Source of the DNA: an uncultured Eubacteriales bacterium
Lineage (GTDB): Bacteria > Bacillota > Clostridia > Oscillospirales > Oscillospiraceae
Length of the DNA: 64,000 nt
Direction: 5' to 3'
NCBI GenBank assembly: GCA_900544975.1
Contig: UQXI01000001.1
Location: 114,305 to 178,304, forward strand
This document shows positions 24,504 through 33,314 of the stretch, in pieces. A program made the position numbers and the translations under genes. The notes below the pieces were generated by a model. That model did not search any database and had not been told where the DNA came from. It worked only from the letters and a program-made list of their open reading frames with translations. Numbering within the stretch: the first letter of the stretch is position 1; each line of letters starts with the position of its first letter.

Positions 24504-25709
24504 TTACTCATGATCCGTTACAGAAATGTTCATGTTCTGGTTGACGGTCAGATCCCCGCTGACGGTATCCACCCGGTACTCCAGGTCACTTCTTCCGTAG
24601 TAGAACTTCTCTCCGCCTGAAGTCCCAAACAGCGGATAGTCGCCCCCTATCGTGCCCGAGGTGGTGTGATAAATGACGCCAAATCGCGTCTCCAAGGGCA
24701 TATAGATGGTGACATCCCCAGAGACCGCAGACAGGCTCATCCGGTCAGGCGCCTGGTCTGCCACCACGGTGATGCTCCCAGAGGTTGTCTTCATTGTGGC
24801 CCCCTGGATCACACCGTCCCAGGTCATATCCCCGGACACCGAGGAAAAATTGGCCTCCTCCGCCTGCGCACCCTGCAAATTCACATCTCCAGACACCGAC
24901 TGCAGCTCCAGCCGGTTGATGGAAAGCTCCTGGACCGTCAAATCCGCCGACAGCATCTGGGTTTGCAGCTGCTTCATAGCCCCTGCCAGTTCCATGGGGA
25001 TCCAGATGGTTAGGTTCTTCACCGGCAAGTCGTCGTAATCTCCAATGGCGCAATATTGAATGTACAGCGTATGATTCTCCACCCCATATCGCAGTGCGTC
25101 TTCCACAGATGGAGCGGCACGACTGACCTGCCCAATCACCGTCTCCTGAAACCGGAAAACGTCACCCTTCCAGGCCTTTACCGTCACCTCCCCCGCCAGC
25201 CAGCGCAGATCCAAAGAGGTCACATCCGACACAAGGACATCATAGGTGCCGCTTGCCGCGTAGGAAGCATGATCCCAATGCCGATAGCTGTCAAAGCCAA
25301 ATGCTGAGATCTCTTCCCGCACAATGTGGGGCTGCACCGGCGGTTCCGTGCTCTCGTCGGCAGTGGCCTCTACCTTGCCCGGGTGAGACGCCTCGACAGG
25401 GTCCCGCTCTTGACCCACCATCCAGACCAATGCAACCACCACACTGAGCAGGACCACAGCGCCGCAGACCATACTCAGCAGGAAACCCAGACGGCTGCGC
25501 TTTCTGCTCGGCTGAGGCGTGTCCTGGAAAATGGTATGTACAATTTCCGACACCGGGCCCAGACGTTCCACTGCCATCTCCGGCTCCATTCCGTCCTCTA
25601 TCATGTCATCCAGCAGCTCAGCATAGTAATCCAGCTGCCGCTTTCGTTCCGCTCCGGGCAGCCGCTCCAGCTCCGCTCTCAGCTGCTTTAAAAATTCATG
25701 CTTTGTCAT
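24504..25709 (-). CDS. HAAS/DUF1700-DUF4097 membrane protein
   Basis: 401 residues; ATG at 25709 with GGAGG 8 nt upstream. The N-terminal 80 residues (MTKHEFLKQLRAELERLPGA, then YYAELLDDMIEDG) are the HAAS/DUF1700 helical domain that typically follows PadR genes. One membrane helix follows (FLLSMVCGAVVLLSVVVALV). The outer part is a DUF4097-type right-handed beta solenoid with repeated SVSGDVNLQG and AVSGDVTIYM rungs. Its first codons overlap the end of padR by 14 nt. Such proteins are thought to act with PadR and ABC exporters in envelope sensing; the mechanism is not established. Confidence 0.85.
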   Translation of the reverse strand: MTKHEFLKQLRAELERLPGAERKRQLDYYAELLDDMIEDGMEPEMAVERLGPVSEIVHTIFQDTPQPSRKRSRLGFLLSMVCGAVVLLSVVVALVWMVGQERDPVEASHPGKVEATADESTEPPVQPHIVREEISAFGFDSYRHWDHASYAASGTYDVLVSDVTSLDLRWLAGEVTVKAWKGDVFRFQETVIGQVSRAAPSVEDALRYGVENHTLYIQYCAIGDYDDLPVKNLTIWIPMELAGAMKQLQTQMLSADLTVQELSINRLELQSVSGDVNLQGAQAEEANFSSVSGDMTWDGVIQGATMKTTSGSITVVADQAPDRMSLSAVSGDVTIYMPLETRFGVIYHTTSGTIGGDYPLFGTSGGEKFYYGRSDLEYRVDTVSGDLTVNQNMNISVTDHE

Positions 25710-26019
25710 TGCGCTGCCTCCTGACAAAATCGTAAATTCCAATCACTTCTTCCTCGCTGGACAGAAAGCTGTCCAGACGCCGGAGCCCCCGCTCTGTGAT
25801 GGTATAGAGCTTGCGCAGGCGGCCGTTGTGCTCCACACTGCGCACCGTCAGGCATCCGTCTGTTTCAAGCCGCCTGAGGATGGGATATAAGGTAGACTCT
25901 GAAATATCGATGCAGGACAGCAGATCTTTCACAATTTGGTACCCATGGGACTCCCCCCGGCACAGGACGCCCAGTACGCAGGAATCCAACAAACCGCGTT
26001 TTTGCTGCGGATCAATCAT
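25696..26019 (-). CDS. PadR-family transcriptional regulator
   Basis: 107 residues from the ATG at 26019, which has AAGGGGGG 7 nt upstream; a GTG six codons earlier overlaps that ribosome site. The PadR winged helix is clear: LDSCVLGVLCRGESHGYQIV, ISESTLYPILRRLETDGCLT, and the wing NGRLRKLYTITERG. It is the first gene of the exporter operon, and its promoter overlaps a palindrome, so autoregulation is likely. PadR proteins usually release DNA when they bind a hydrophobic ligand or antibiotic; the inducer is unknown here. Confidence 0.93.
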   Translation of the reverse strand: MIDPQQKRGLLDSCVLGVLCRGESHGYQIVKDLLSCIDISESTLYPILRRLETDGCLTVRSVEHNGRLRKLYTITERGLRRLDSFLSSEEEVIGIYDFVRRQRNDKA

Positions 26020-26039
26020 CGAAATGCCCCCCTTCACGT

Positions 26040-26071
26040 AATACTATACAACACGTAGTATTGGTTGTCAA
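26040..26071 (-). promoter_or_regulatory. Promoter and overlapping PadR operator of the exporter operon
   Basis: On the minus strand TTGACA (26066-26071), 17 bp, TATAGT (26043-26048), a near-consensus promoter. A perfect palindrome AATACTA-9-TAGTATT (26040-26062) covers the spacer and -10, so a bound PadR would exclude polymerase. Confidence 0.8.
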
Positions 26072-26127
26072 GAAAAATCCGTTATTATGTCAGAGTGACA
26101 GCAAGCGGACGCTCTGGCAGAGAGAAA

Positions 26128-26310
26128 GGGGGTTGTCTCAAAACAAGTTTTGAAACAACCCCTGACGTTTTTCCAAACCGCATTGGTTTGGAAAAACGGT
26201 TGATTGAACGCGAAAGGGGCTCTTTGCCCCTTTCACACTTTCCCCGCTACTCTATATCGTTAAATTTTTCTCCTACTTTTCTTGGTACAAGGGCATGTGA
26301 GGCAGCCCCC
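26128..26310. mobile_element. MITE-like structured repeat, copy 1
   Basis: 183 bp with imperfect inverted ends GGGGGTTGTCTCA and TGAGGCAGCCCCC. Inside are three hairpins: 26129-26162, a perfect 14-bp stem at 26166-26198 (CGTTTTTCCAAACC arms), and GAAAGGGGC/GCCCCTTTC at 26212-26234. It matches 54171-54353 over its full length. It has no open frame of its own and lies between tsaD and the padR promoter. Confidence 0.7.
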
Positions 26311-26316
26311 TATATA

Positions 26317-27333
26317 TCACAGTGTCTCTCCCAAAATGGATTTGGTGGCATAGGCGTTCAGGGTCATGTCCCCGAGATTGCCAGCCAGGAACTCATAATA
26401 ACCCTGGGCGCCAATCATGGCGGCATTGTCGCCGCAGAGGGCCAAGGGCGGCAGGTAAACCTGGGCGCCCACCTGTTCCGCCGCTGCCAGAATGTCCCGG
26501 CGGATGCGGGAGTTGGCGGCAACGCCTCCAGCCACAGCCAGCTTCCCACAGCCGGTGCGGCGGAGCGCCTCCATGGCCCGGGGCACCAGCGTATCGGACA
26601 CGGCGGCGGAGAAGTCCGCGCAGAGGTCCTCCACCACCAGGGGCTCTCCCTTCTGCCCGGCGTTGTGAATCAGGTTGATGGCGGCGGTTTTGAGGCCGGA
26701 GAAGGACATATCCAGGGGATTCTCCCCGGCTCTCGCGCGGGGCAGGGGATACCGCCCCTCGGTTCCCTCTCTTGCCTTCCGATCCAGCGCCGCTCCACCG
26801 GGGTACGGCATGTCCAAAATCCTGGCCACCTTGTCAAAACACTCCCCGGCGGCATCGTCCAGAGTGGTGCCCAGAATTTCCATTCTGGTGTAGTCCTGCA
26901 CATGCACCAGCATGGTGTGTCCACCGGAAACCACCAGGCAGAGGAAGGGGGGCTCCAGCTCCGGATAGGCCAAGTAATTGGCGGCAATGTGACCCCGGAT
27001 GTGGTGGACGGGGATCAGGGGCACATCCAGTGCCAGCGCTGCCCCCTTGGCAAAATTCACCCCCACCAGCACCGCGCCAATGAGCCCGGGCGCATAGGTG
27101 ACGGCAATGCCGTCCACATCCTTCCGCCCCAGACCTGCCGTGGCCAGCGCCTGGTCCGCCAGGCCATAAATGGCCTCAATGTGTTTCCGGGACGCAATTT
27201 CCGGCACTACGCCGCCGTAAATCCGGTGCAAATCCACCTGCGAGGCGATGCAATCCGTCAAAATCCTCCGCCCGTCCTCCACCAGGGCCACAGCGGTTTC
27301 GTCACAAGAGGATTCCACGGCCATTAGTATCAT
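26317..27333 (-). CDS. tsaD: tRNA N6-adenosine threonylcarbamoyltransferase
   Basis: 338 residues from the ATG at 27333, 8 nt after AGGAG; a GTG three codons upstream overlaps that site and is unlikely. TsaD moves threonylcarbamoyl onto A37 of tRNAs reading ANN codons (t6A), working with TsaB and TsaE. Family marks are ESSCDETAVAL at the start, the metal-binding HHIRGH, VSGGHTMLV, and FSGLKTAAIN. It overlaps rimI by 4 nt and ends the cysE operon. tsaB and tsaE are not in this window. Confidence 0.95.
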   Translation of the reverse strand: MILMAVESSCDETAVALVEDGRRILTDCIASQVDLHRIYGGVVPEIASRKHIEAIYGLADQALATAGLGRKDVDGIAVTYAPGLIGAVLVGVNFAKGAALALDVPLIPVHHIRGHIAANYLAYPELEPPFLCLVVSGGHTMLVHVQDYTRMEILGTTLDDAAGECFDKVARILDMPYPGGAALDRKAREGTEGRYPLPRARAGENPLDMSFSGLKTAAINLIHNAGQKGEPLVVEDLCADFSAAVSDTLVPRAMEALRRTGCGKLAVAGGVAANSRIRRDILAAAEQVGAQVYLPPLALCGDNAAMIGAQGYYEFLAGNLGDMTLNAYATKSILGETL

Positions 27334-27776
27334 AGATCCCACTCCTTTCGGAGAATGTCCCCGTCTTCTTTGGGCGACAGATAATAGCCTGGGCGGCGGC
27401 CCACCTGGACAAAGCCCATGCTTTCATACAGCATCTTGGCAGGCCCATTGGAGGCCCGGACCTCCAGGGTCAGGCTGTGCACCCCCCGGGCTGTCAGGCC
27501 CCGGATCAGGGCCGTCACCAGCGCCCGGGCAAGCCCCTGGCGGCGGGCGGCAGGCGCAACTGCCAGATTCATCATATCCGCCTCTCCCATCACCGACTGG
27601 CTGCCCACATAGCCCAGGACCACGTCCCCTGCCTGGGCCACCAACCACAGGCTGAGGGGATTGTCCAGCTCCGAAGCCACGCTCCGTTCACTCCAGGGGT
27701 CCGGGAAGACGGCTTTCTCCAGAGCGGCAACCTGGGGGACATGGACCGCCTCCATGGTTACGATTTCATATTCCAT
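27330..27776 (-). CDS. rimI: Ribosomal protein S18-alanine N-acetyltransferase
   Basis: 148 residues. GNAT fold with the acetyl-CoA loop VAPAARRQGLARALV and the C-terminal NGPAKMLYESMGFVQVGRRPG typical of RimI, which acetylates the N-terminus of S18. Two adjacent ATG codons (27779, 27776) overlap the polA stop; the second is better placed after GAGG. Pairing of rimI with tsaD is common across bacteria and supports the name. Confidence 0.9.
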   Translation of the reverse strand: MEYEIVTMEAVHVPQVAALEKAVFPDPWSERSVASELDNPLSLWLVAQAGDVVLGYVGSQSVMGEADMMNLAVAPAARRQGLARALVTALIRGLTARGVHSLTLEVRASNGPAKMLYESMGFVQVGRRPGYYLSPKEDGDILRKEWDL

Positions 27777-30301
27777 CATTTCGCCTCATACCAAGTGCGT
27801 CCCACCTTGGCCTCCGCCACCAGTGGCACCGACAGCTGGGCCACAGACTCCATCTGGCCGGTGACAATGGCCCGGACCTGCTCCGTCTCCTCCGGCGGAC
27901 ACTCGACAATCAGCTCATCGTGGACCTGGAGAATCAGCTTTGCCTGGAGACCCGCCTCCCGCAGCGCCCGGTCCACCCGGACCATGGCCAGCTTGATGAG
28001 GTCCGCCGCCGTGCCCTGAATGGGGGTGTTGAGGGCAATTCGCTCCGCTCCCTGGCGGATGTTAAAATTGCTGCTCTTCAGCTCCGGGATATACCGCCGC
28101 CGGCCAAACATGGTGGTGACAAACCCCCGATTCTTGGCCTCCGCCACAATCTCCCGCATATAGGCGCGGACGCCGGCATACCGGTCCAGGTAAGAATCCA
28201 TGTATGCCTTGGCCTCGTGCCTGCTCACACCGATGTCCTCGGACAGAGAGAACTCCGAAATGCCGTAAACAATGCCAAAGTTTACTGCCTTGGCATGGCG
28301 GCGCTGGAGGGGAGTGACCTCCTCCGGCGGGACGCCAAAGACCTGGGAGGCCGTCGCGGTATGAATGTCCTGGCCAGTCCGGAAGGCCTCCCGCATCAGG
28401 GGATCCTCCGCAATGTGGGCCAAAACCCGAAGCTCAATCTGGCTGTAATCCGCATCCACAAACACCCAGCCGGGGCGGGGCACAAACATCTTCCGGATCT
28501 CACTGCCCAGCTCTGTGCGCACAGGGATATTCTGCAGGTTGGGATCCGTAGAGGACAGGCGTCCTGTGGCAGTGACCAGATTTTGGAAGGTGGTCCGAAT
28601 GCGGCCGTCTGGTCCAATGACCTTCAGCAGGCCATCGGCATAGGTGGACTTCAGCTTGGTGAGGACCCGGTACTCCATCACCTGACCCACAATGGGGTGC
28701 TTGTCCACCAGCTTCTCCAGCACCTCGGCATTGGTGGAGTAGCCGGTCTTGGTTTTTTTCACTGGGGGCAGATGCAGCCGTTCAAAGAGCACCTCTCCCA
28801 GCTGTCTGGTGGAATTGATGTTGAATTCCCCCCCGGCATCTTCGAAGATGGACTGTTCGCAAGCCGCAATCCGACCTGTCAGCATCTGGCCGAAGCCCTC
28901 CAGGGTGTTCCGGTCCACCGCAACGCCCTCCCGTTCCATGCCATACAGGGTTGTACACAGGGGCAGTTCAATCTCCCGGTAGAGGGACTCCATGCCCTGC
29001 TCCGCCAGCTTCGGTTCCAGGCAGGCCCGGAGCTGCCACACGGCAGCCGCCCGATCCTCCAGTCCCTCCGGCGTCCGGCCCAGGTAGGCCATGGCGACCT
29101 GGCTCAGCCGATAGTCCCCCTGGGAGGGGTTCAGGTCATAGGCAGCCAGCGCCGTGTCAAACTGGAAGCCCTCCCGGGGCAGCCCCAAGGCTTCCAAATG
29201 GTGCAGGCAGGTTTTGAGGTCGTGGCAGGTTTTGGGGGTTTCCGGGCCCAGCAGCGCCTCCAGTCGGCCACCCCGCTCCAGGGGCGGAACCGCACACACG
29301 CCATCGGCCCAGGCCACCGCCACCGTACCGTCTTCCCCCAGGACCAGGGCGCAGGGCGTCCCCACCTCCGGCAGCTCCTGCCGGTGTGGCAGCTGCTCCA
29401 ACGCCGTCTCCCGTTCCGGCTCCAGGGCAGCCTCCCGGAGCTTGTAGCGGTCAATGAGCTTCTCGAATTCCAGTTGGACAAATAGGCCATACAGCTCTTT
29501 TTTGTTGGGCTCCCGTCGTACGGCCTCCTGGGGATCAAAGGCGATGGGCGCGTCGCAGCGGATGGTGGCCAGGTCATAGGACAGGGCCGCGCTCTCCCGC
29601 CCGGCCTCCAGCTTCTCCCGAAGCTTGGGCCGGATGGAAGCGTCATCCAGGTGCCCGTACACCCCCTCCATGGTGCCAAATTTCAGTAGCAGCTCCTTGG
29701 CGGTCTTAGGTCCCACACCGGGGACGCCGGGAATGTTGTCGGAGCTGTCTCCCATCAGGCTCTTCAGGTCCACCAAAATCGGTGGGGCAAAGCCATACTC
29801 CGCCTGGAACATGGCCTCATCATAGCAGGTGGCCGTAGTCTGCCCCCCCTTGGTGATGATGAGCTTCACCCGGACATGGGGATCAATCAGCTGTAGACTG
29901 TCCCGGTCCCCGGTGACCACCACGCAGTCCCAGTCCTCCTCCCCGCACCGCTTGCCCACGGTGCCGATGATGTCGTCTGCCTCCCAGCCCTGGCACTCCA
30001 GAATGGGAATGTTCATAGCCCGGAGCACCTCTTTTAACAGGGGCATCTGCTGGGCCAGCTCCTCTGGCATGCCGTGGCGGGTGGCTTTGTAGCCGTCATA
30101 CTGCAAGTGCCGGAAGGTGGGACCTTGCAGGTCAAAGGCCACACAGATCCCATCCGGGTTCTCCTCATGCTCCATCCGCTGCAGGATATTCAGGAATCCA
30201 AAAATGGCGTTGGTGTACAACCCCTCCCGGGTGGTCAGGGGCCGGATGCCGTAAAATGCCCGGTTGACCACGCTGTTGCCATCTAAAATCATCAGTTTCA
30301 T
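27776..30301 (-). CDS. polA: DNA polymerase I
   Basis: 841 residues, normal for Firmicutes Pol I. The N-terminal 290 residues are the 5' nuclease (GNSVVNRAFYG, GDSSDNIPGVPGVGPKTA). The middle domain lacks a DxE exonuclease motif, so proofreading is probably absent, as in Bacillus Pol I. The polymerase domain has motif A DADYSQIELRVLAHI, motif B RRHAKAVNFGIVYG and motif C LQVHDELIVE. It repairs DNA and removes Okazaki primers. It starts 1 bp after cysS, placing it behind the T-box. Confidence 0.97.
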   Translation of the reverse strand: MKLMILDGNSVVNRAFYGIRPLTTREGLYTNAIFGFLNILQRMEHEENPDGICVAFDLQGPTFRHLQYDGYKATRHGMPEELAQQMPLLKEVLRAMNIPILECQGWEADDIIGTVGKRCGEEDWDCVVVTGDRDSLQLIDPHVRVKLIITKGGQTTATCYDEAMFQAEYGFAPPILVDLKSLMGDSSDNIPGVPGVGPKTAKELLLKFGTMEGVYGHLDDASIRPKLREKLEAGRESAALSYDLATIRCDAPIAFDPQEAVRREPNKKELYGLFVQLEFEKLIDRYKLREAALEPERETALEQLPHRQELPEVGTPCALVLGEDGTVAVAWADGVCAVPPLERGGRLEALLGPETPKTCHDLKTCLHHLEALGLPREGFQFDTALAAYDLNPSQGDYRLSQVAMAYLGRTPEGLEDRAAAVWQLRACLEPKLAEQGMESLYREIELPLCTTLYGMEREGVAVDRNTLEGFGQMLTGRIAACEQSIFEDAGGEFNINSTRQLGEVLFERLHLPPVKKTKTGYSTNAEVLEKLVDKHPIVGQVMEYRVLTKLKSTYADGLLKVIGPDGRIRTTFQNLVTATGRLSSTDPNLQNIPVRTELGSEIRKMFVPRPGWVFVDADYSQIELRVLAHIAEDPLMREAFRTGQDIHTATASQVFGVPPEEVTPLQRRHAKAVNFGIVYGISEFSLSEDIGVSRHEAKAYMDSYLDRYAGVRAYMREIVAEAKNRGFVTTMFGRRRYIPELKSSNFNIRQGAERIALNTPIQGTAADLIKLAMVRVDRALREAGLQAKLILQVHDELIVECPPEETEQVRAIVTGQMESVAQLSVPLVAEAKVGRTWYEAK

Positions 30302-30302
30302 G

Positions 30303-31727
30303 TTACTGCCTACTCCATTTCGTCCCCTGGGGGGTGTCGGTGATGGTGATGCCCCGGGCCTTCAGTTCGTCCCGGATCCGGTCTGCCTCTGCCCAGTTTT
30401 TGGCCTTCTTGGCCTCGGTGCGCTGCTGGACCAGGGCGTCAATCTCCGGATCCCGCTCCTCCTGGGCCTGGGCCTCCCGGTCGGCCTGGCGCTGCTTCTC
30501 CCCATGGGCCAGAAGATCCAGGCTGAGCACCCGGTCAAAGTCTTCCAGGGCGGCCAGCTTGGTGGCGTCGTTGGTCTTGGCCTTCAGCACATCATACAGG
30601 GCCGTAATGGCCAGGGAGGTATTGAGATCTGCGTCCATGGCCTTCTCAAACCGGGCCTTCAGCTCCCCAAGGGCCTCCCCGTCCACTTCGCCCGGCTGCT
30701 CCGGATCCAGCGCCGCAATCTTGGCAATCAGCTTGCCATAGGCCACAGCGGCATTGTCCAGGTTCTCATAACTGAACACCAGATTCCGCCGGTAGTGGGA
30801 CTGGAGGCAGAAAAAGCGGTACACAATGGGGTCATAGCCCTTTTGCTCCAGAAGGGAGACCGTCAAGAATTCCCCGCTGGATTTGGACATTTTTCCGGTC
30901 TCCGTGTTCAAATGGTGCACATGGAACCAGTAATTGCACCACTTATGCCCCAGAAATGCCTCGCTCTGGGCAATTTCGTTGGTGTGATGGGGGAAGGCAT
31001 TGTCAATGCCGCCGCAGTGAATGTCCAGGTCCTCTCCCAGGTGCTTCATGCTGATGCAGGAGCACTCAATGTGCCAGCCGGGATAACCCACCCCCCAGGG
31101 GGAGTCCCATTTTAAAGCTTGGTCCTCAAATTTGGACTTGGTAAACCAGAGGACAAAGTCATTCTTGTTCCGTTTGTTGGTGTCCTCTTCCACACCCTCC
31201 CGGACGCCTACGGCCAGATTCTCTTCGTTGTGGTCGTTGAACACATAATACTGTTCCAGCTTGGCCGTGTCAAAGTACACATTTCCCCCAGCCAGATAGG
31301 CATATCCCGTCTCCAGAAGCCGGGAGACCATGGCGATATATTCTTCGATGCAGTTGGTAGCCGGCTCCACCACGTCGGGCCGCTTGATGTTCAGCTTCCG
31401 GCAATCCTCAAAGAACGCATCGGTATAAAACTGGGCGATCTCCATCACGGACTTGTGCTCCCGTTTGGCGCCCTTGAGCATTTTATCCTCCCCGGTGTCC
31501 GCATCGGAAGCCAGATGGCCCACATCTGTGATGTTCATCACCCGTTTTACCGAGTAGCCGGCATAGCGCAAATATTTCTCCAGCACATCCTCCATAAGAT
31601 AGGACCGAAGATTGCCAATGTGGGCAAAGTGATACACCGTCGGGCCGCAGGTATACATCTTGACCTGCCCCGGACGGTTGGGAACAAATTTTTCCTTCTT
31701 ATGGCTGAGGGAATTGTACAAATACAT
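30303..31727 (-). CDS. cysS: Cysteinyl-tRNA synthetase
   Basis: 474 residues. Class I synthetase with CGPTVYHFAHIGN (HIGH-type), the zinc-site region GWHIECSCIS, HTNEIAQSEAF, and KMSKSSGEF. It charges tRNA-Cys with cysteine using ATP. It follows cysE by 3 bp, linking synthesis and use of cysteine, and shares its T-box leader. Confidence 0.97.
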   Translation of the reverse strand: MYLYNSLSHKKEKFVPNRPGQVKMYTCGPTVYHFAHIGNLRSYLMEDVLEKYLRYAGYSVKRVMNITDVGHLASDADTGEDKMLKGAKREHKSVMEIAQFYTDAFFEDCRKLNIKRPDVVEPATNCIEEYIAMVSRLLETGYAYLAGGNVYFDTAKLEQYYVFNDHNEENLAVGVREGVEEDTNKRNKNDFVLWFTKSKFEDQALKWDSPWGVGYPGWHIECSCISMKHLGEDLDIHCGGIDNAFPHHTNEIAQSEAFLGHKWCNYWFHVHHLNTETGKMSKSSGEFLTVSLLEQKGYDPIVYRFFCLQSHYRRNLVFSYENLDNAAVAYGKLIAKIAALDPEQPGEVDGEALGELKARFEKAMDADLNTSLAITALYDVLKAKTNDATKLAALEDFDRVLSLDLLAHGEKQRQADREAQAQEERDPEIDALVQQRTEAKKAKNWAEADRIRDELKARGITITDTPQGTKWSRQ

Positions 31728-31730
31728 GGT

Positions 31731-32351
31731 TTAAAGCTCCTTCCTTTGTAGCTGTAATTCCAGTTGCTCCATACGCCGCTGGAGCTCCTGGAGCTCCAAC
31801 GCAATGGGATCCGGGGTGTGGACGTGGTCCAGCTTCTCCCCATTGACCCGGACCACCCGGCCCGGGACGCCCACCACCGTAGAATTGGCCGGCACATCCT
31901 GCAGCACCACAGCGTTGGCCGCCACACGGACATGATCCCCAATTTGGATGGGTCCTAATATCTTTGCGCCGCTTCCCACCATCACGTTATTTCCCAGGGT
32001 GGGATGGCGCTTCCCACCAGAAATGCCGGTGCCGCCCAAGGTCACACATTGGTAAAGCAGGCAGTCGTCCCCAATTTCCACCGTCGCTCCGATCACAATG
32101 CCAGTGCCGTGATCAATGACCAGCCGCCGGCCGATGGTCGCCGCCGGGTGAATCTCCACCCCGGTGGTCCATTTGGCATGCTGGGACACCCAGCGGGCCA
32201 GGAAATGACAGTGGTGCCGGTAGAGCCAGTGGGAAATGCGATAGTATATGGTAGCATGCAGCCCATTGTACAGGAGAAAAACTTCCAGTGCAGACCGGGC
32301 CGCAGGATCATTTTTTTGATAAGCGCGAATGGTTTCGCGTAAAAAGCCCAT
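31731..32351 (-). CDS. cysE: Serine O-acetyltransferase
   Basis: 206 residues from the second ATG (32351), because GGAGGG directly abuts the first one at 32357. CysE makes O-acetylserine, the precursor of cysteine. Left-handed beta-helix hexapeptide repeats are seen in IHPAATIGRRLVIDHGTGIV and GGKRHPTLGNNVMVGSGAKI. It is shorter than enteric CysE (about 270), as usual in Firmicutes. It is the first gene of the T-box-controlled operon. Confidence 0.95.
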   Translation of the reverse strand: MGFLRETIRAYQKNDPAARSALEVFLLYNGLHATIYYRISHWLYRHHCHFLARWVSQHAKWTTGVEIHPAATIGRRLVIDHGTGIVIGATVEIGDDCLLYQCVTLGGTGISGGKRHPTLGNNVMVGSGAKILGPIQIGDHVRVAANAVVLQDVPANSTVVGVPGRVVRVNGEKLDHVHTPDPIALELQELQRRMEQLELQLQRKEL

Positions 32352-32389
32352 AGGCATCCCTCCTCATCCGCGTTCATTCTATGAAAAAA

Positions 32390-32555
32390 GCCCGCCTCTT
32401 GTTTCTCTCAAGAGGCGGGCCAAGCTCGCGGTTCCACTCTGATTTCTCACTTTCAGCCTTGACGCGGCCAACGGGGTCTCCCCTTCACTCCCGGACGCAC
32501 TTCCCACCTGCGCACAAACACCACCCCGGCTCACAGCCGCCGACCAGGGCTCTCT
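32390..32555 (-). promoter_or_regulatory. T-box riboswitch, probably cysteine-specific, with intrinsic terminator
   Basis: On the minus strand: AGAGAGCC at the base of stem I (32548-32555), a structured stem I region, the T-box sequence AGAGTGGAACCGCG (32427-32440), then a terminator (GCCCGCCTCTTG/CAAGAGGCGGGC, 32390-32420) and six T. T-boxes read the charging of a tRNA: uncharged tRNA favours the antiterminator. TGC triplets occur in the expected specifier region (32497-32499 and 32512-32514), but I could not fix which one lies in the specifier loop. Cysteine specificity therefore rests mainly on cysE and cysS downstream. Confidence 0.93.
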
Positions 32556-32608
32556 GAGGGGTACAACAGGGGTACTCTTTCCGTTCCACGTGATATGAAA
32601 TTTGCTCC

Positions 32609-32638
32609 ATTTTACCATCTCCCGCCACCCTTTGTCAA
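32609..32638 (-). promoter_or_regulatory. Promoter of the T-box/cysE operon
   Basis: On the minus strand TTGACA (32633-32638), 18 bp, TAAAAT (32609-32614) preceded by TGG. The start would be near 32602, about 50 nt before stem I. Confidence 0.8.
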
Positions 32639-32783
32639 GAGCGGTGATAACAGGACAGGCAGTTTCAAATTCGCACAGATGCGTAGGGAACGGCCTTGGC
32701 CGTTCCGCCTGGCAGGGGCGGGCCTATGTGTCCTTTTGCAGATGCAACGCACTAGATTGCAACAGCATCGTATAGAGCCTGAT

Positions 32784-33314
32784 TCAGTTCCAAAGACATC
32801 TCCAGTTCTGCACGAAATACTCCACGCCAGAATACAAGGTGGTGGTCACCACCACGCCGATCACACTCCACCGCAGAAGCTCCACCTCTGGAAATGCCAT
32901 CAGCAGACACAGCCCCACCATGGTGCTGGCCGTTTTGACTTTCCCGGACCAACCGGCTGCAATGACCGTTCCCTTCCCTGCCGCCACCAGGCGCAGGCCT
33001 GTCACGGCAAACTCCCGGGCAAGGACCACCATCAGGGCCCAGGCCGGCCAGAGCCCCCATTCACAAAACATGGCCATAGCAGCCAGAACCAGGAGCTTAT
33101 CCGCCAGAGGATCCAAAAACTTGCCAAAATCACTGACCTGATTGCAGTGGCGGGCAATGTAGCCATCCACAAAATCCGTCACACTGGCCAGGATGAAGAC
33201 GCCCAAAGCACCCCACATCCAAGCGCCTGACCCACCGTCGCTGATGTACATCAAAATCAAATACACCGGAATCATAAAAATCCGGGTCAGTGTCACTTTG
33301 CTTGCAGCGGTCAT
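32784..33314 (-). CDS. pgsA: CDP-diacylglycerol--glycerol-3-phosphate 3-phosphatidyltransferase
   Basis: 176 residues, several membrane helices. The CDP-alcohol phosphotransferase signature is complete: DFVDGYIARHCNQVSDFGKF then LDPLADKLL. It makes phosphatidylglycerophosphate, the first committed step to phosphatidylglycerol. Its start overlaps the rimO stop by 4 nt. It is the last gene of the long minus-strand operon. A 9-bp GGAACGGCC hairpin at 32687-32706 may end transcription. Confidence 0.95.
   Translation of the reverse strand: MTAASKVTLTRIFMIPVYLILMYISDGGSGAWMWGALGVFILASVTDFVDGYIARHCNQVSDFGKFLDPLADKLLVLAAMAMFCEWGLWPAWALMVVLAREFAVTGLRLVAAGKGTVIAAGWSGKVKTASTMVGLCLLMAFPEVELLRWSVIGVVVTTTLYSGVEYFVQNWRCLWN

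Noticed and set aside
26065..27327. A plus-strand open frame of 420 codons across the MITE-like element and tsaD
   Set aside because: It is antisense to tsaD. Its start is repeat sequence that gives a similar peptide at 54172-54304 only because the DNA is repeated.
27920..29485. A 521-codon plus-strand frame inside polA
   Set aside because: Antisense shadow of DNA polymerase I, with no start signal and a composition typical of such shadows.
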